NCBI RefSeq assembly: GCF_036038375.1 | Contig: NZ_CP107935.1 | Coordinates: 744,001 to 808,000, forward strand | Direction: 5' to 3' | DNA length: 64,000 nt | Source of the DNA: Streptomyces sp. NBC_00414 | GTDB lineage: Bacteria > Actinomycetota > Actinomycetes > Streptomycetales > Streptomycetaceae | Part shown: positions 7,957-16,930 of the stretch, in pieces | How the letters are laid out: each line of letters starts with the position of its first letter | Position numbering within the stretch: position 1 is the stretch's first letter | Notes under the pieces: generated by a model | Told to the model about the DNA's origin: nothing | The model's input: only the letters and a program-made list of their open reading frames with translations | The model's database searches: none | Position numbers and translations under genes: made by a program

Positions 7957-8677
7957 TGTCACCCGTGATCTCGCCGCTTATCTCACCCGTGATCTCGCCG
8001 CTTGTCTCGCCCTGACCCGTGTCGATGCGCTTCGCCCCGAGGGAGAGCAGGCGGTCGACCTCTGCCTCCCGGTCGCCGTGGACGGCCGGAGCGAGGTCGA
8101 AGCGCAACCGGTCCCTGCCTGTCCTCGGCAGCAGCGGCGGGCCGCCCCACGTGATCTTCGGTCCGCCGTGCGGGGAGCGGATCGCGGTCTCCTGGTCCTG
8201 GTCCCAGACCAGGGGCCACCCGAGTGCTTCGCTCCAGAAGTACCCGACTTCCTGCGAGCCGTCGCAGGCCAGCGCTCCGATGAAGCCGCAGTCGGCGAGG
8301 AAGTTGTTGCCGGGCTCGATGACGCAGAACTCGTTGCCTTCGGGATCGGCGAGCACCACATGTTTCTCTTCCGGCAGCTGGCCGATGTCGATGTGTTGTG
8401 CGCCCAGTCCCAGCGCCCGCTCCACCGTCTGCCGCTGATCCTCCAGGGACGTACTCGTCAGATCGAAGTGCATCCGGTTCTGGCCGACCTTCTCCTCCTG
8501 GGACGGCAGGAAACGGAGTCGGAACCCGGTGTCGTCGCTGGGCAGGAGCGCGATGCCGTCGTGTGGCTCGTCGACCGTCTCCCAGCCGAGAACTCCTGAC
8601 CAGAACCGCGCGAGGCTCGCGGGCCGACTCGCGTCGAAGCTGAGCGCGAACAGGTGACAACTCGTCGTTCGGTCCAT
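7895..8677 (-). CDS. VOC (glyoxalase/bleomycin-resistance fold) family protein with internal repeat
   Basis: 260 residues comprising two vicinal-oxygen-chelate modules. The first has FALSFDASRPASLARFWSGVLGW and ends VVLADPEGNEFCVIEPG; the second begins about residue 130 (GFIGALACDGSQEVGYFWSEALGWPLVWD) and ends VAMADPDGNEFRVLTPR. Both carry the DPxGNEF signature. Family members bind metals or small molecules; the function here is not known. Just before the last strand the chain contains a four-residue repeat (GEITGEISGEITGDIS), encoded by an exact 21-nt duplication (7959-7979 and 7983-8003, period 24), an in-frame expansion that lengthens the loop between the second module's core strands. Confidence 0.88.
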   Translation of the reverse strand: MDRTTSCHLFALSFDASRPASLARFWSGVLGWETVDEPHDGIALLPSDDTGFRLRFLPSQEEKVGQNRMHFDLTSTSLEDQRQTVERALGLGAQHIDIGQLPEEKHVVLADPEGNEFCVIEPGNNFLADCGFIGALACDGSQEVGYFWSEALGWPLVWDQDQETAIRSPHGGPKITWGGPPLLPRTGRDRLRFDLAPAVHGDREAEVDRLLSLGAKRIDTGQGETSGEITGEISGEITGDISGVAMADPDGNEFRVLTPR

Positions 8678-8780
8678 TTCCGGTCCCCCTGACTACCGCT
8701 GGCGGCGGGCACGTCGTCAGCCCCTCTCACAGGAGCCTAGGGGCGCGCCTCCGTCACCCGCATCCAGGTTTCGCGGGCGA

Positions 8781-9917
8781 TCAGACCGAAGGACGGGAGG
8801 TCGAGCCGACATCGGAGCCAGGACCGGAGCCCGGTTCAGAGCCTGAGCCCGGTTCAGAGCCAGAACCAGGGCCGGAGTCGGAGTCGGAGTCGGAGTCGGA
8901 GTCGGAGTCGGAGTCGGAGTCGGTCGAGTGTGCGGCGCGGTCGGGCCAGATGCCCACATGGTCCGGTTCCGCTGTCAGGCGGACGCGGCCGCGCAGACCG
9001 TAACGCTCCACGTGGTCCCGGGGCAGTTGGAGGCGCCCGGCGCGGTCCAGGACGGTGTACTCCTCGGCACCCCCGCCGCCGGGCCCGCGCAGTGTCTCCG
9101 TCGACGTACGGCCGTCACGGATGCGGACCGTGCGGCGGACCTGCCCGGAGACCAGGGGGTCATGGGTGACGACGAGGACGGTGGCACCGAGTTCCTCGTT
9201 GGCGCGGCGCAGTGCCGCGAAGACCTCCTCGCCGCTCGCGGTGTCGAGTTCGCCGGTGGGTTCGTCGGCGAGCAGCACCCGCGGCGCGTTGGCCGTGGCG
9301 ACCGCGACGGCGACGCGCTGCTGTTCGCCCCCGGAGAGTTCGGCCGGGCGACGGTCGCGGCAGTACGCGACGCCGAGTACGTCGAGGAGTTCGGCGGCGC
9401 GCGCGGCACGCTTGCGGCGCGGTACCCGCAGGTACTTCATCGGCAGCGCCACGTTCTCCAGCGCCGTCAGATACGGCAGCAGGTTGCGTCCCGTCTGCTG
9501 CCACACGAATCCGACCGTGTGCCGGCGGTAGCCGAGCCGCTCGCGCCGTCGCAGGGCGAGCAGGTCGTGCCCGGCGACCCGGGCGCGGCCCGCCGTGGGC
9601 AGATCGAGGCCGGAGAGGATGGACAGCAGGGTCGACTTGCCGGATCCGGAGGCGCCGACGAGCGCCATGCACTCGCCCTCCTCGACGACGAGGTCGAGGC
9701 CTTGGAGAGCCTGTACCTCGACCTCGTCGGTGCGGTAGACGCGGACCAGGTTGTCGCAGACGACGAGCGCGTCGTCCGCGTCCGCGTGCGTGCGCCGGGC
9801 GTCGCGGGCGCGCTCCTCCAGCCGCCGCAGATCGTTCACCTGCCGCAGATCGCCGAGTTGCCGCAGACCGCCCTCGTACGGGCTCTCGTGCGGTGGATTC
9901 CCGTGCGGGTCAGTCAC
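8781..9917 (-). CDS. ABC transporter ATP-binding protein (MacB/LolD type) with low-complexity tail
   Basis: 378 residues from GTG 9917 (GGGGAG 5 nt upstream). Walker A GASGSGKST, Q-loop WQQTGRNLLPYL, signature LSGGEQQR, Walker B VLLADEPTGELD and H-loop VVTHD are all present, typical of the LolD/MacB ATPases that work with FtsX-like permeases. After the ATPase (about residue 275) comes a short strand-rich module (EEYTVLDRAGRLQLPRDHVERYG) resembling a SpoVT/AbrB-like fold, then a disordered tail of eight Asp-Ser pairs encoded by eight GAGTCG hexamers (8875-8922), and Gly-Ser-Glu-Pro repeats. The start overlaps the upstream permease by 8 bp. Confidence 0.92.
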   Translation of the reverse strand: MTDPHGNPPHESPYEGGLRQLGDLRQVNDLRRLEERARDARRTHADADDALVVCDNLVRVYRTDEVEVQALQGLDLVVEEGECMALVGASGSGKSTLLSILSGLDLPTAGRARVAGHDLLALRRRERLGYRRHTVGFVWQQTGRNLLPYLTALENVALPMKYLRVPRRKRAARAAELLDVLGVAYCRDRRPAELSGGEQQRVAVAVATANAPRVLLADEPTGELDTASGEEVFAALRRANEELGATVLVVTHDPLVSGQVRRTVRIRDGRTSTETLRGPGGGGAEEYTVLDRAGRLQLPRDHVERYGLRGRVRLTAEPDHVGIWPDRAAHSTDSDSDSDSDSDSDSDSGPGSGSEPGSGSEPGSGPGSDVGSTSRPSV

Positions 9918-12810
9918 CGTTTCTCCCCAGTCGCAGGACCGCGCCGAGCCCGCGGCGCCGTCCGATCCAGGTCTCCACGCCGACCGCCGCGAACACCAGC
10001 GCTCCCACCCCCGCGCCCAGGGCGGCGGTCAGCAACAGGTCGGGGTGGGGTGTGGGGGCGGCGGGCCCGCCCGTGAACTCCCGCAGGTCCAGGGCCGGTC
10101 CGAGCAGCGCGGGCAGCGTCAGCCCCAGTGCGATGCCGCCCGTCACGGCCGCCAGCACCATCGGCAGCAGTTGCAGCAGGTGCAGCCCCGAGGTGGCCCG
10201 GTCGCCCAGGCCGAGGGTGCGCAGATACGCGGTGGTGCGGCCGCGTGCCGGTGCGGACAGCAGCAGTTCGAGAACCAGCGCCAGCAGGGCGAGGAGTACG
10301 GCGAGGGCGGTGCACGTGGTGTGCGCGGCCCGCAGGACGTCGATCATGCCGTCGGCCGCGGCGTCGGCCTGTTCCTCGGAGCGGATGCGCAGTTCGCCGA
10401 CCGCGGCGTCGTCGGTGACGCGCGGCACCAGGGACCGCAGGGTCCGCACGTCCAGGCCCGGGCCGTACAGCAGCAGTGAGGTTCCCTCGAAGTCGTCGGC
10501 CCCGATGGCCGCGAGGTCGCGGTTGTCGGTGAGCAGGAGTCGTTCACGGGGCGGGGTCGTGCCGCGGACGGGGCCGAGCGCCGCGTCCTGGCGTACGTCC
10601 TCGGGGAGTCCGCCGACGACACGCAGGCGCAGTTCTCTGCCGTGGGAGGTGATGGTGAGCAGGTCGCCGGTGCGGGCTCCGGTGGCCAGGACCCGGATGT
10701 CCTTGCCGGTCCGTGGGCCGGTGAGTCCGGCGGTGTCGAGCGCGCGTGCCGCCGGTGAGTCGGGGGCCGCCGCCCGGAGTCGGGCGCCGTCGACGCCGAC
10801 GAGGCTCGCGACGCCGTACCGGTTGCCGCTGGTCGCGCTCGTCGGGTCGACGCGCAACTGCCGTACGTCGACCGTGTGGTCCACCCCTCGCACCTGGGCG
10901 AGCCGCTCGGCGATGTCGGGGTTGCGGCCCGCGCCGAGGTAGGAGGCGTCGGCTCCGACCTGCCACGCGGCGGCGGTCCGGCGCCCGTCCGCCAGGGTCC
11001 CGGCCACCAGGCCGCCGAAGACCGCTCCGGCCAGCGTCACCACCAGGACCAGCAGCGCGAGTGCCCGGGCGGGCGCCTCCTTCGCGGCCCGGGAGAGCGC
11101 GACGAGTGTCACGACACCGCGCCGCCTTGCCGACCAGCGCGCCAGGATCCGTACGGGCAGCGGATAGCAGCGCACCAGGACGGCGACGGTGGCCAGTCCC
11201 AGGAGCGCGGGCACGGCGGCGAGCAGCGGGTCGGGACCGGCGTCGCCGGCCGTACCCCGGGTCCGCAGCGCGAACACACCGGCCGCGGCGAGAAGCAGTA
11301 CCGCCGCCTCGGCGACGAGGCGGCGCCCTGCCGCGTACGGGGTCGGGTCGTGCCCGGTGCGGACGGCGCGCTCGCGCAGGGCGTGCCAGGTGAGGGCGGG
11401 CAGCAGCAGCCAGACGAGTGCGGCGACCAGCAGTCCTTGCCGGTACGCGGGTGCGGGGTCCGGCAGCGATCGTGCGGCGGCGATGCCCGTCACGACTCCG
11501 AGCAGCACGGCCGGCGCGGTCTGTGCCGCCCTCGCCAGCGCGAGACCTGTCGCGGAGGCGCCGCGAGCCCGCTGCAGACGGTGGGCGTCGAGGCCGCGGC
11601 GTACCGCGAGCAGCGCGGTGACGGCGGCGGCGAGCAGGCCGACGACGAGCAGCGACGCGAGCGCGAAGGAGATCACGACGCGGCCCTGACGCCATTGCCG
11701 GCCGAAGTCGGTGAGGGTCTCGGGCAGGTGTGTGCTGTCCCGCAGTGTGGAGGCGGGGTGCGGGCCGATCTCGCAGTACATACCGCCGAAGTCGGCGATG
11801 TCACCGCAGAAGACGGACCGTGCGTCGTCCGGGTAGGTGGTGAGCAGTCGCTGGAGTTCGCGCTGTCCCTGGTCGTCGGCGAACCGCGCGGCGGTGCCGG
11901 TGTCGAGGTCCAGGCGCATCCCCCAGGTGGCGGTGAGCGGGGCGCCGGACTGTGCCTGGAGATCGGTGACGGTACCGGGCGCGACCAGGGCGCGGGCCTC
12001 CCAGTCGAGTCCGGCGGCGCCGCGCGGCGGATGCCGGGCAGCGCGTGTCAGCGCGGGCTGTTCGCGCCACAGCCGGTCGCTGCCCGACGCGTCGGCGCCC
12101 TCCGTCGTGAAGAAGCCGACGACTACGGCGGTGGCCTGCACGTTCTCCAACGCGCCGGGGCTGAGCGGGAGTTGTTGTCCGAGCCGCAGTCTCAGCGCGT
12201 CACGGGTGCGGGTGGAGAGGGCGATCTCGACGCGCTGCTCGTCGTGCGGGGCGGGCGGTCGCCCCTCGGTGTAGGCCCGGCGCCCCGGCGCGTCGGAGGC
12301 GTACACCAGGCCGAGTCCCACCTTCCCGGCGGCCGTCACGGTGTCGAGGGTCGGCAGGGCGACGCGGGTCGAGTCGTGTACGAGGCCACCGTTCAGGGTG
12401 TCGGGGGCCGCGTCGGCGAGTACCTCGGTGACCGGGAGCAGGTCTTCGTCCAGTTCGGTCGCCCAGGCCTCGGAGTCCGTGCTCGTCGCGGGCTCGAACT
12501 GCGCACTGAGCTGGATTCCGGGCTCGGCCCGTTGCTCCAGCTCCAGCCGGGAGGCGAGTGCGCGCCCGGCGAGCCGGTCGAGGAGCGTGGGGCCGGCGGC
12601 GGCGACCGCGGTGAGCAGCGCCACCAGCACGGCGAGGCAGACCAGCAGCGGCAGGTCGGCGCGTACCTCGCGCACGGTGACGGAGCGGAGCGCTTCGGAG
12701 GGGCGTTTCCCCGGTCCGCCCCCGCCGCGCGCTACGACGGAGCGGAGCGCTCGGGAGGCACGGGGGTCCCGTGAGGAGCGGAGGGCTCGGGAGGGGCGGG
12801 AGCGTGTCAC
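9910..12810 (-). CDS. FtsX-like ABC transporter permease
   Basis: 966 residues from GTG 12810, which overlaps the stop of the upstream permease gene (GTGA). After a cytoplasmic basic N-terminus with SRALRS repeats, the first helix (LPLLVCLAVLVALLTAVAAAGP) leads into a large extracytoplasmic domain, followed by helix clusters near residues 310-560 and a C-terminal FtsX core (HTTCTALAVLLALLALVLELL and two more helices). This duplicated-FtsX layout is typical of large actinobacterial permeases paired with a LolD-type ATPase. Substrate unknown; possibly lipids, peptides or antibiotics. The open frame continues upstream through the other permease gene without coding character. Confidence 0.9.
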   Translation of the reverse strand: MTRSRPSRALRSSRDPRASRALRSVVARGGGGPGKRPSEALRSVTVREVRADLPLLVCLAVLVALLTAVAAAGPTLLDRLAGRALASRLELEQRAEPGIQLSAQFEPATSTDSEAWATELDEDLLPVTEVLADAAPDTLNGGLVHDSTRVALPTLDTVTAAGKVGLGLVYASDAPGRRAYTEGRPPAPHDEQRVEIALSTRTRDALRLRLGQQLPLSPGALENVQATAVVVGFFTTEGADASGSDRLWREQPALTRAARHPPRGAAGLDWEARALVAPGTVTDLQAQSGAPLTATWGMRLDLDTGTAARFADDQGQRELQRLLTTYPDDARSVFCGDIADFGGMYCEIGPHPASTLRDSTHLPETLTDFGRQWRQGRVVISFALASLLVVGLLAAAVTALLAVRRGLDAHRLQRARGASATGLALARAAQTAPAVLLGVVTGIAAARSLPDPAPAYRQGLLVAALVWLLLPALTWHALRERAVRTGHDPTPYAAGRRLVAEAAVLLLAAAGVFALRTRGTAGDAGPDPLLAAVPALLGLATVAVLVRCYPLPVRILARWSARRRGVVTLVALSRAAKEAPARALALLVLVVTLAGAVFGGLVAGTLADGRRTAAAWQVGADASYLGAGRNPDIAERLAQVRGVDHTVDVRQLRVDPTSATSGNRYGVASLVGVDGARLRAAAPDSPAARALDTAGLTGPRTGKDIRVLATGARTGDLLTITSHGRELRLRVVGGLPEDVRQDAALGPVRGTTPPRERLLLTDNRDLAAIGADDFEGTSLLLYGPGLDVRTLRSLVPRVTDDAAVGELRIRSEEQADAAADGMIDVLRAAHTTCTALAVLLALLALVLELLLSAPARGRTTAYLRTLGLGDRATSGLHLLQLLPMVLAAVTGGIALGLTLPALLGPALDLREFTGGPAAPTPHPDLLLTAALGAGVGALVFAAVGVETWIGRRRGLGAVLRLGRNGD

Positions 12811-15800
12811 CGGTCCTCCCCCGCCCGCAGCACCCGTGCCAGGTCGACCCGTCCCAGGAAGCGGGCCGCGACCGTCACCACCGCGCAGATCACGAGGGTC
12901 GTCGCGCCCGCGGTGAGCGACACGCGCGCCCACGGCACAGCGGTGAGCAGCCCCGGGTAGACGGGGCTGCCGGCGTCGTCGACGGTGACCACCGGCATGA
13001 TCGTGGCGGCCAGCAGGGTGCCCAGCAGCGTGCCGAGGACCGCCGCCACCGAGGCCAGCGCGAGTTGCTCCGTCCACAGATACGCGGCGAGCTGTCCGCG
13101 CCGTACACCGAGCGCGCGCAGCAACGCGAACTCCCGTGTCCTGGCCCGCGCCGAGAGGGCGGTGTGCAGGGTGAAGCCGACGACGGCGAACGCCGGGGCG
13201 AGGACGAAACACAGCGTGAGCGCTCCGCGTGCGCCCTGCCGCAGGGGATCGGCGGCCAGCAGGGCCCGCATCCGCGGCACGTCGATGGCTGTGCCCAGGC
13301 GGGGATCGGCGCGGACGGCGTTCAGGGCCGCTGTCGCGTCCCCGTGGTCGGTGGCCACCCACCAGGCGGACTCGGCGGCGGGCAGGGTTCCGGCGAGTAC
13401 GAACTGGGCGGCCATGGCCCGGGAGTCGGCGAGCAGACGTGGCCGGTCGCGGTCGGCGCCCGGTACGGCATCGATCTCTCCGACGATCCTGATGCGGGCG
13501 GTGCCGCCACCGGCGCGCTGCATCGTGATCGTGTCTCCCACGCGGGCCACGCCGGAGGCGAGCAGTCCGCGGTCGGCGAGTGCGGGCAGGGCCGCGCGTC
13601 CCTTGGCGCGGTCGGTGCCGAGCCGCATGCTCCAGGTCGGGTACTTGAGTTCGGTGTCCGGGCCGCGCAGCACCGCATCCAGGAGTGTGCCGGGCGCCGG
13701 GCGGTCGGAGCAGAGCACGGGGCCCGGGGCGCTCCCGGGCGGTCGGCGCGACGGGGCGCCGGGGCATCCGCCGATCTTCCGGTCGGGGGTGTCGGCGCGC
13801 AGGTCGCGCCAGTCGGCGGGGCGGGTGAGGCCCGGCACGCGGTCGACGGAGAGCCGGTAGGTACGGCGGACCGTTTCGCCGGTCATGCTCAGGCCGAGCT
13901 GGACGATACGTGCGCCTTCACCGCCGACCGGCACCTTCAGGCGTACGGTACGGGGCTTGCCGCCGGTGTCTTCGAGGACGGCCTCGCTCGCGCGGGTGAG
14001 TCCGTCGGCGTCCACGAAGTGCACGGTGAGGGTGACCGGCACAGGGGTGCCGGGCCCGTCGGCGGACAGCCTCACCCGCAAGGGGAGTTCACGCGCCGAA
14101 CCGCTGAGCGGCAGTCCGTACGCGGGGATGTTCCGGTCGAGCGGGGCGACGAGTTCGGACACCGGCCGGTCGCCGAGGTCGGGGCGCAGGGTGGGTGCCG
14201 GGCCGCGTGCGGTGTTGATGCCGGTGACGGTCGTCCAGCTCTGGCCGAGATAGCCGTTCGCGTCGACGACGGGGGTGACGGCCCGGGCGCCGGGCAACGC
14301 GGTGTAGGCGGCGCGGCGTTCGGCGGTGGCGAGTTGCCGGCCGGGGTCGATCCGCAGGTCGGCGCCGACCTGGAACACCGCCTGGTCGTGGTCGCCGCGG
14401 TCCAGGATGGCGAGTGCGGTGCTGCTGAGCGCGGCGACGGCCAGGGCGAGGGTCACCAGCAGCGCGGGACCGGCGTGCCGCGCCGCTCGCCGGGCGATCT
14501 GCCAGCCGCCCAGGGGCAGTACGAGTCCGGTGCCGCGCCGGGCGAGGGGGTCGGTGATCCGGGCGGCCAGGGGCAGCGCCCGCAGTACGAGCAAGGCCGC
14601 CGCGCAGGTCATCGCGACGGGTGCGAGCACCAGCACCGGGTCGACGCCTCCGCCGGTGACCGGTGAGCGGTACTGCCGCAGTTGCAGCCAGCCGACCACG
14701 GCGACGGCGGCGAGCGCCAGGTCGGCGCCGAGCCGCTGCGCCCCCGCGAACCGGCCGAGGCGCAGCCGGAGTCCGCGCACCGCTTGCCGGTCCCGGACCG
14801 TCCGTACGGTGGGCAGCAGCAGGGCGGCGCCGTGCACGGCGACGGCGAGCAGCGCGGCCACCCAGCCCGCTGTGAGGGCCGCCGTCCCAGGTACGTCGCC
14901 GGGGATCAGCCCGGCCCGGTCGAGGAGGCGCAGCAGCGGCCCGGCGAGGAAGGGTGCGGCCAGTCCCGCCGGCAGCGCGACTGCCGCCCACTGCAACGCC
15001 GTTGCCGAGACCAGCCGGGTGGTTCCGGCGCCTCGGGCGGCGAGCAGCGCGAGTTCGGGCCGGCGGTGCTCGGCGAGCTGGCGCGCGGTGAGCACGAGGG
15101 CGGCGGCCGCGAGGGCGGCGAGCAGTGTCGCCGGGATGTAGAGACCTGCGCGGGCCACGGCGATGGGGGTGGTCAGGTCGTCGAGGGCGTTGTCGAGGGT
15201 GGCCCTGACGTCGAGGTCGGTCGTGACGGGCGCGCCACGGAACACGGAGAGCGAGACGTCGCTGCCGCTGAAGGCGTCGGTGCGCCGTTGCAGCGGTCCG
15301 ATGTCGCCGAGCCGGAGTCCGCCGGTGTCCGGCACTCCCAGCCACAGCGCGTCGGCGTCCTTCGCCAGCCCCGGGGTCGCCGCGAGGGTCTGCCGTGGCA
15401 CCAGCACCAAGGAGTCGGGCGTGGCGAAGGTGGGGCTCAGTTCCGCCCAGACGGCCGGGCTGCGGCCGCCCGTCCGGTACAGCCCGGCCACGCGCAGCCG
15501 GACCTGCCGCCCGCTGTCCGGCTGCACCCGCAGTTCGTCGCCCGGCCGCACCGCCAACTCCGCGGCGAACACATCGGTCAGCGCGGCCTCGACGGCCCCC
15601 GAACCGGCTGCCCGCGGCCAGCGCCCCGCCACCAACTCGGCGTGCCGCCCCGTCTCCTGGAGCGCGACGAGAGTGGCGAGGGTGTCGTCGCGCCGACGGC
15701 CGTCGGCCTCCGTCACGCTGAGCGCGGAGGAGCGGCCGGCCGGGACCCGTAACGCGGACCAGGTGTGATGCGGTACGCCGTCGAAGGCACGGCCGACGGC

Positions 15801-16043
15801 TGCGCGTACGAGGCCGTCGACTTCACCCGCCCCATCTGGCCGGTACGCTCCGGAGACCTCGACGACCGCTTCCGGGTCGCGGGCGAGCCGCTGCTGTATT
15901 CCGCCTTCGACGGCCTTCTCGGTGAGCGCCGCGAGCGCGGCCAGGACGGTGGCGGCGAGCAGCACGGCGAGTGCCGCGGCACCCAGCACCAGTCCGTGGT
16001 GCGCGGTTCCACGCACTGCCGTGGGCACACGTCTCCCGCTCAA
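12807..16043 (-). CDS. FtsX-like ABC transporter permease, first gene of the exporter operon
   Basis: 1078 residues. The N-terminal helix (LVLGAAALAVLLAATVLAALAAL) precedes an extracytoplasmic domain, a helix group at about 300-470 and a C-terminal FtsX core (GALTLCFVLAPAFAVVGFTLHTALSARARTREFALLRALGV is the family hallmark). The last cytoplasmic motif RVDLARVLRAGEDR resembles the coupling segment. It forms an operon with the next permease and the ATPase, all overlapping. An imperfect palindrome lies 66 bp upstream of the start. Confidence 0.9.
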   Translation of the reverse strand: MSGRRVPTAVRGTAHHGLVLGAAALAVLLAATVLAALAALTEKAVEGGIQQRLARDPEAVVEVSGAYRPDGAGEVDGLVRAAVGRAFDGVPHHTWSALRVPAGRSSALSVTEADGRRRDDTLATLVALQETGRHAELVAGRWPRAAGSGAVEAALTDVFAAELAVRPGDELRVQPDSGRQVRLRVAGLYRTGGRSPAVWAELSPTFATPDSLVLVPRQTLAATPGLAKDADALWLGVPDTGGLRLGDIGPLQRRTDAFSGSDVSLSVFRGAPVTTDLDVRATLDNALDDLTTPIAVARAGLYIPATLLAALAAAALVLTARQLAEHRRPELALLAARGAGTTRLVSATALQWAAVALPAGLAAPFLAGPLLRLLDRAGLIPGDVPGTAALTAGWVAALLAVAVHGAALLLPTVRTVRDRQAVRGLRLRLGRFAGAQRLGADLALAAVAVVGWLQLRQYRSPVTGGGVDPVLVLAPVAMTCAAALLVLRALPLAARITDPLARRGTGLVLPLGGWQIARRAARHAGPALLVTLALAVAALSSTALAILDRGDHDQAVFQVGADLRIDPGRQLATAERRAAYTALPGARAVTPVVDANGYLGQSWTTVTGINTARGPAPTLRPDLGDRPVSELVAPLDRNIPAYGLPLSGSARELPLRVRLSADGPGTPVPVTLTVHFVDADGLTRASEAVLEDTGGKPRTVRLKVPVGGEGARIVQLGLSMTGETVRRTYRLSVDRVPGLTRPADWRDLRADTPDRKIGGCPGAPSRRPPGSAPGPVLCSDRPAPGTLLDAVLRGPDTELKYPTWSMRLGTDRAKGRAALPALADRGLLASGVARVGDTITMQRAGGGTARIRIVGEIDAVPGADRDRPRLLADSRAMAAQFVLAGTLPAAESAWWVATDHGDATAALNAVRADPRLGTAIDVPRMRALLAADPLRQGARGALTLCFVLAPAFAVVGFTLHTALSARARTREFALLRALGVRRGQLAAYLWTEQLALASVAAVLGTLLGTLLAATIMPVVTVDDAGSPVYPGLLTAVPWARVSLTAGATTLVICAVVTVAARFLGRVDLARVLRAGEDR

Positions 16044-16108
16044 CTCGCCGGCCTCCCCCCGTACGGCCAGCCACAGTATGGGACTGTCGGTACGGGGCCC
16101 GCAATCGT

Positions 16109-16121
16109 CAGGATCATCCTG
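16109..16121. promoter_or_regulatory. Palindrome upstream of the FtsX exporter operon
   Basis: CAGGATCATCCTG is a perfect 13-bp inverted repeat (arms CAGGAT and ATCCTG, single central C) 66-78 bp upstream of the first permease start. It is a plausible operator for a dimeric repressor of the exporter; no regulator gene lies next to it, so the assignment is inference. Confidence 0.4.
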
Positions 16122-16241
16122 GCGAGATGAGATCCGTACCGGGTGTGGCCTGAACCATCCGCCGGTACCGGCTTTCCCGACGCCATTGCCGGCGTGGGGC
16201 GTTGCGGTGCTCCGGGCGCCGTCGTCGCTGCCGGATCCCGG

Positions 16242-16790
16242 CTATTCCGGGAGTTCGAGCATGGGTTCGCCGCAGGACTGGCACTCGGCGTAGACGTCGA
16301 GCTCGTTGAGTATCTCCGCGTAGTCGGGGTGTCCTTTGAGGGCCGCCATGGCGGCGAGCAGATAGCGGGTCGTGATCTGGTCGTGCTCCCCCGCAGCCAG
16401 CGTCTCGGCCAGGAGACCCAGGGCGTCGGGGAGGGCCTGCCGGTAGGCGTCCGCGATGTCGTCGGGCAGGTCGTCGGGCACGTACCCGAGTTCGCCGGAA
16501 CAGATGGCCACGAGGCCGACGACGTAGAGGTAGTCGTCGCGCTCGGGACCGGCCGGAGGAAGGCCGCGCGCGATGGTGACGAGGTGGGGCACGGCGGCAT
16601 AGGCGGCCGGCCAGGCGGTTCCCTCGGAACACAGGTAGGGCCACAGGTCGGTGAAACGCTCACCGTCCGTGGGATCCGCCACCAGGTGCCGCAGCTCGTC
16701 CGGGACGAAGGGCGCGTCCGGCGCACCCTGCCCTTCGGACCAGCCGCGGTGGTCGAGGGCGGGCCAGCGCGGGTCGTCCAGAGAGATCAT
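16242..16790 (-). CDS. Hypothetical cytoplasmic protein, helical-repeat-like
   Basis: 182 residues from ATG 16790 (MISLDDPRWPALDHRGW); the longer frame upstream lacks coding character. The sequence is acidic and helix-rich: YAAVPHLVTIARGLPP, YLYVVGLVAICSGELGYVPDDL, DALGLLAETLAAGEHDQITTRYLLAAMAALKGHPDYAEILNEL resemble HEAT-like alpha repeats. It ends with a CxxC pair (AECQSCGEPMLELPE) that could bind metal. No signal peptide or membrane helix. Similar stand-alone proteins are common hypotheticals in streptomycetes; I cannot assign a function. It is the convergent or downstream neighbour of neither transporter in an evident way. Confidence 0.75.
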   Translation of the reverse strand: MISLDDPRWPALDHRGWSEGQGAPDAPFVPDELRHLVADPTDGERFTDLWPYLCSEGTAWPAAYAAVPHLVTIARGLPPAGPERDDYLYVVGLVAICSGELGYVPDDLPDDIADAYRQALPDALGLLAETLAAGEHDQITTRYLLAAMAALKGHPDYAEILNELDVYAECQSCGEPMLELPE

Positions 16791-16930
16791 GGGCGAGAGT
16801 GTAAACGGCGTGCAACTGGCGTGCTTACAAGGGTTTTTGGCACACCAGAAGGGCTCAGCCCGGGGTGGGGACCGAGCTTCCCGCCGGGCTGTCCCTGGAG
16901 GACAACCGGCGGGTCGCGCGGTTCCGGGCA

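Noticed and set aside
8875..8922. GAGTCG array as a possible iteron or protein-binding array
   Set aside because: It is in frame within the ATPase tail and encodes (DS)8; a coding explanation is sufficient.
9212..12774. Long plus-strand open frames of 576 and 632 codons opposite the permease and ATPase genes
   Set aside because: They are antisense shadows: Arg/Gly/Ala-rich composition with no motifs, fully covering real minus-strand genes with clear FtsX and ABC signatures.
12771..14666. 631-codon plus-strand frame
   Set aside because: Antisense shadow of the first FtsX permease; composition only reflects GC-rich codon bias.
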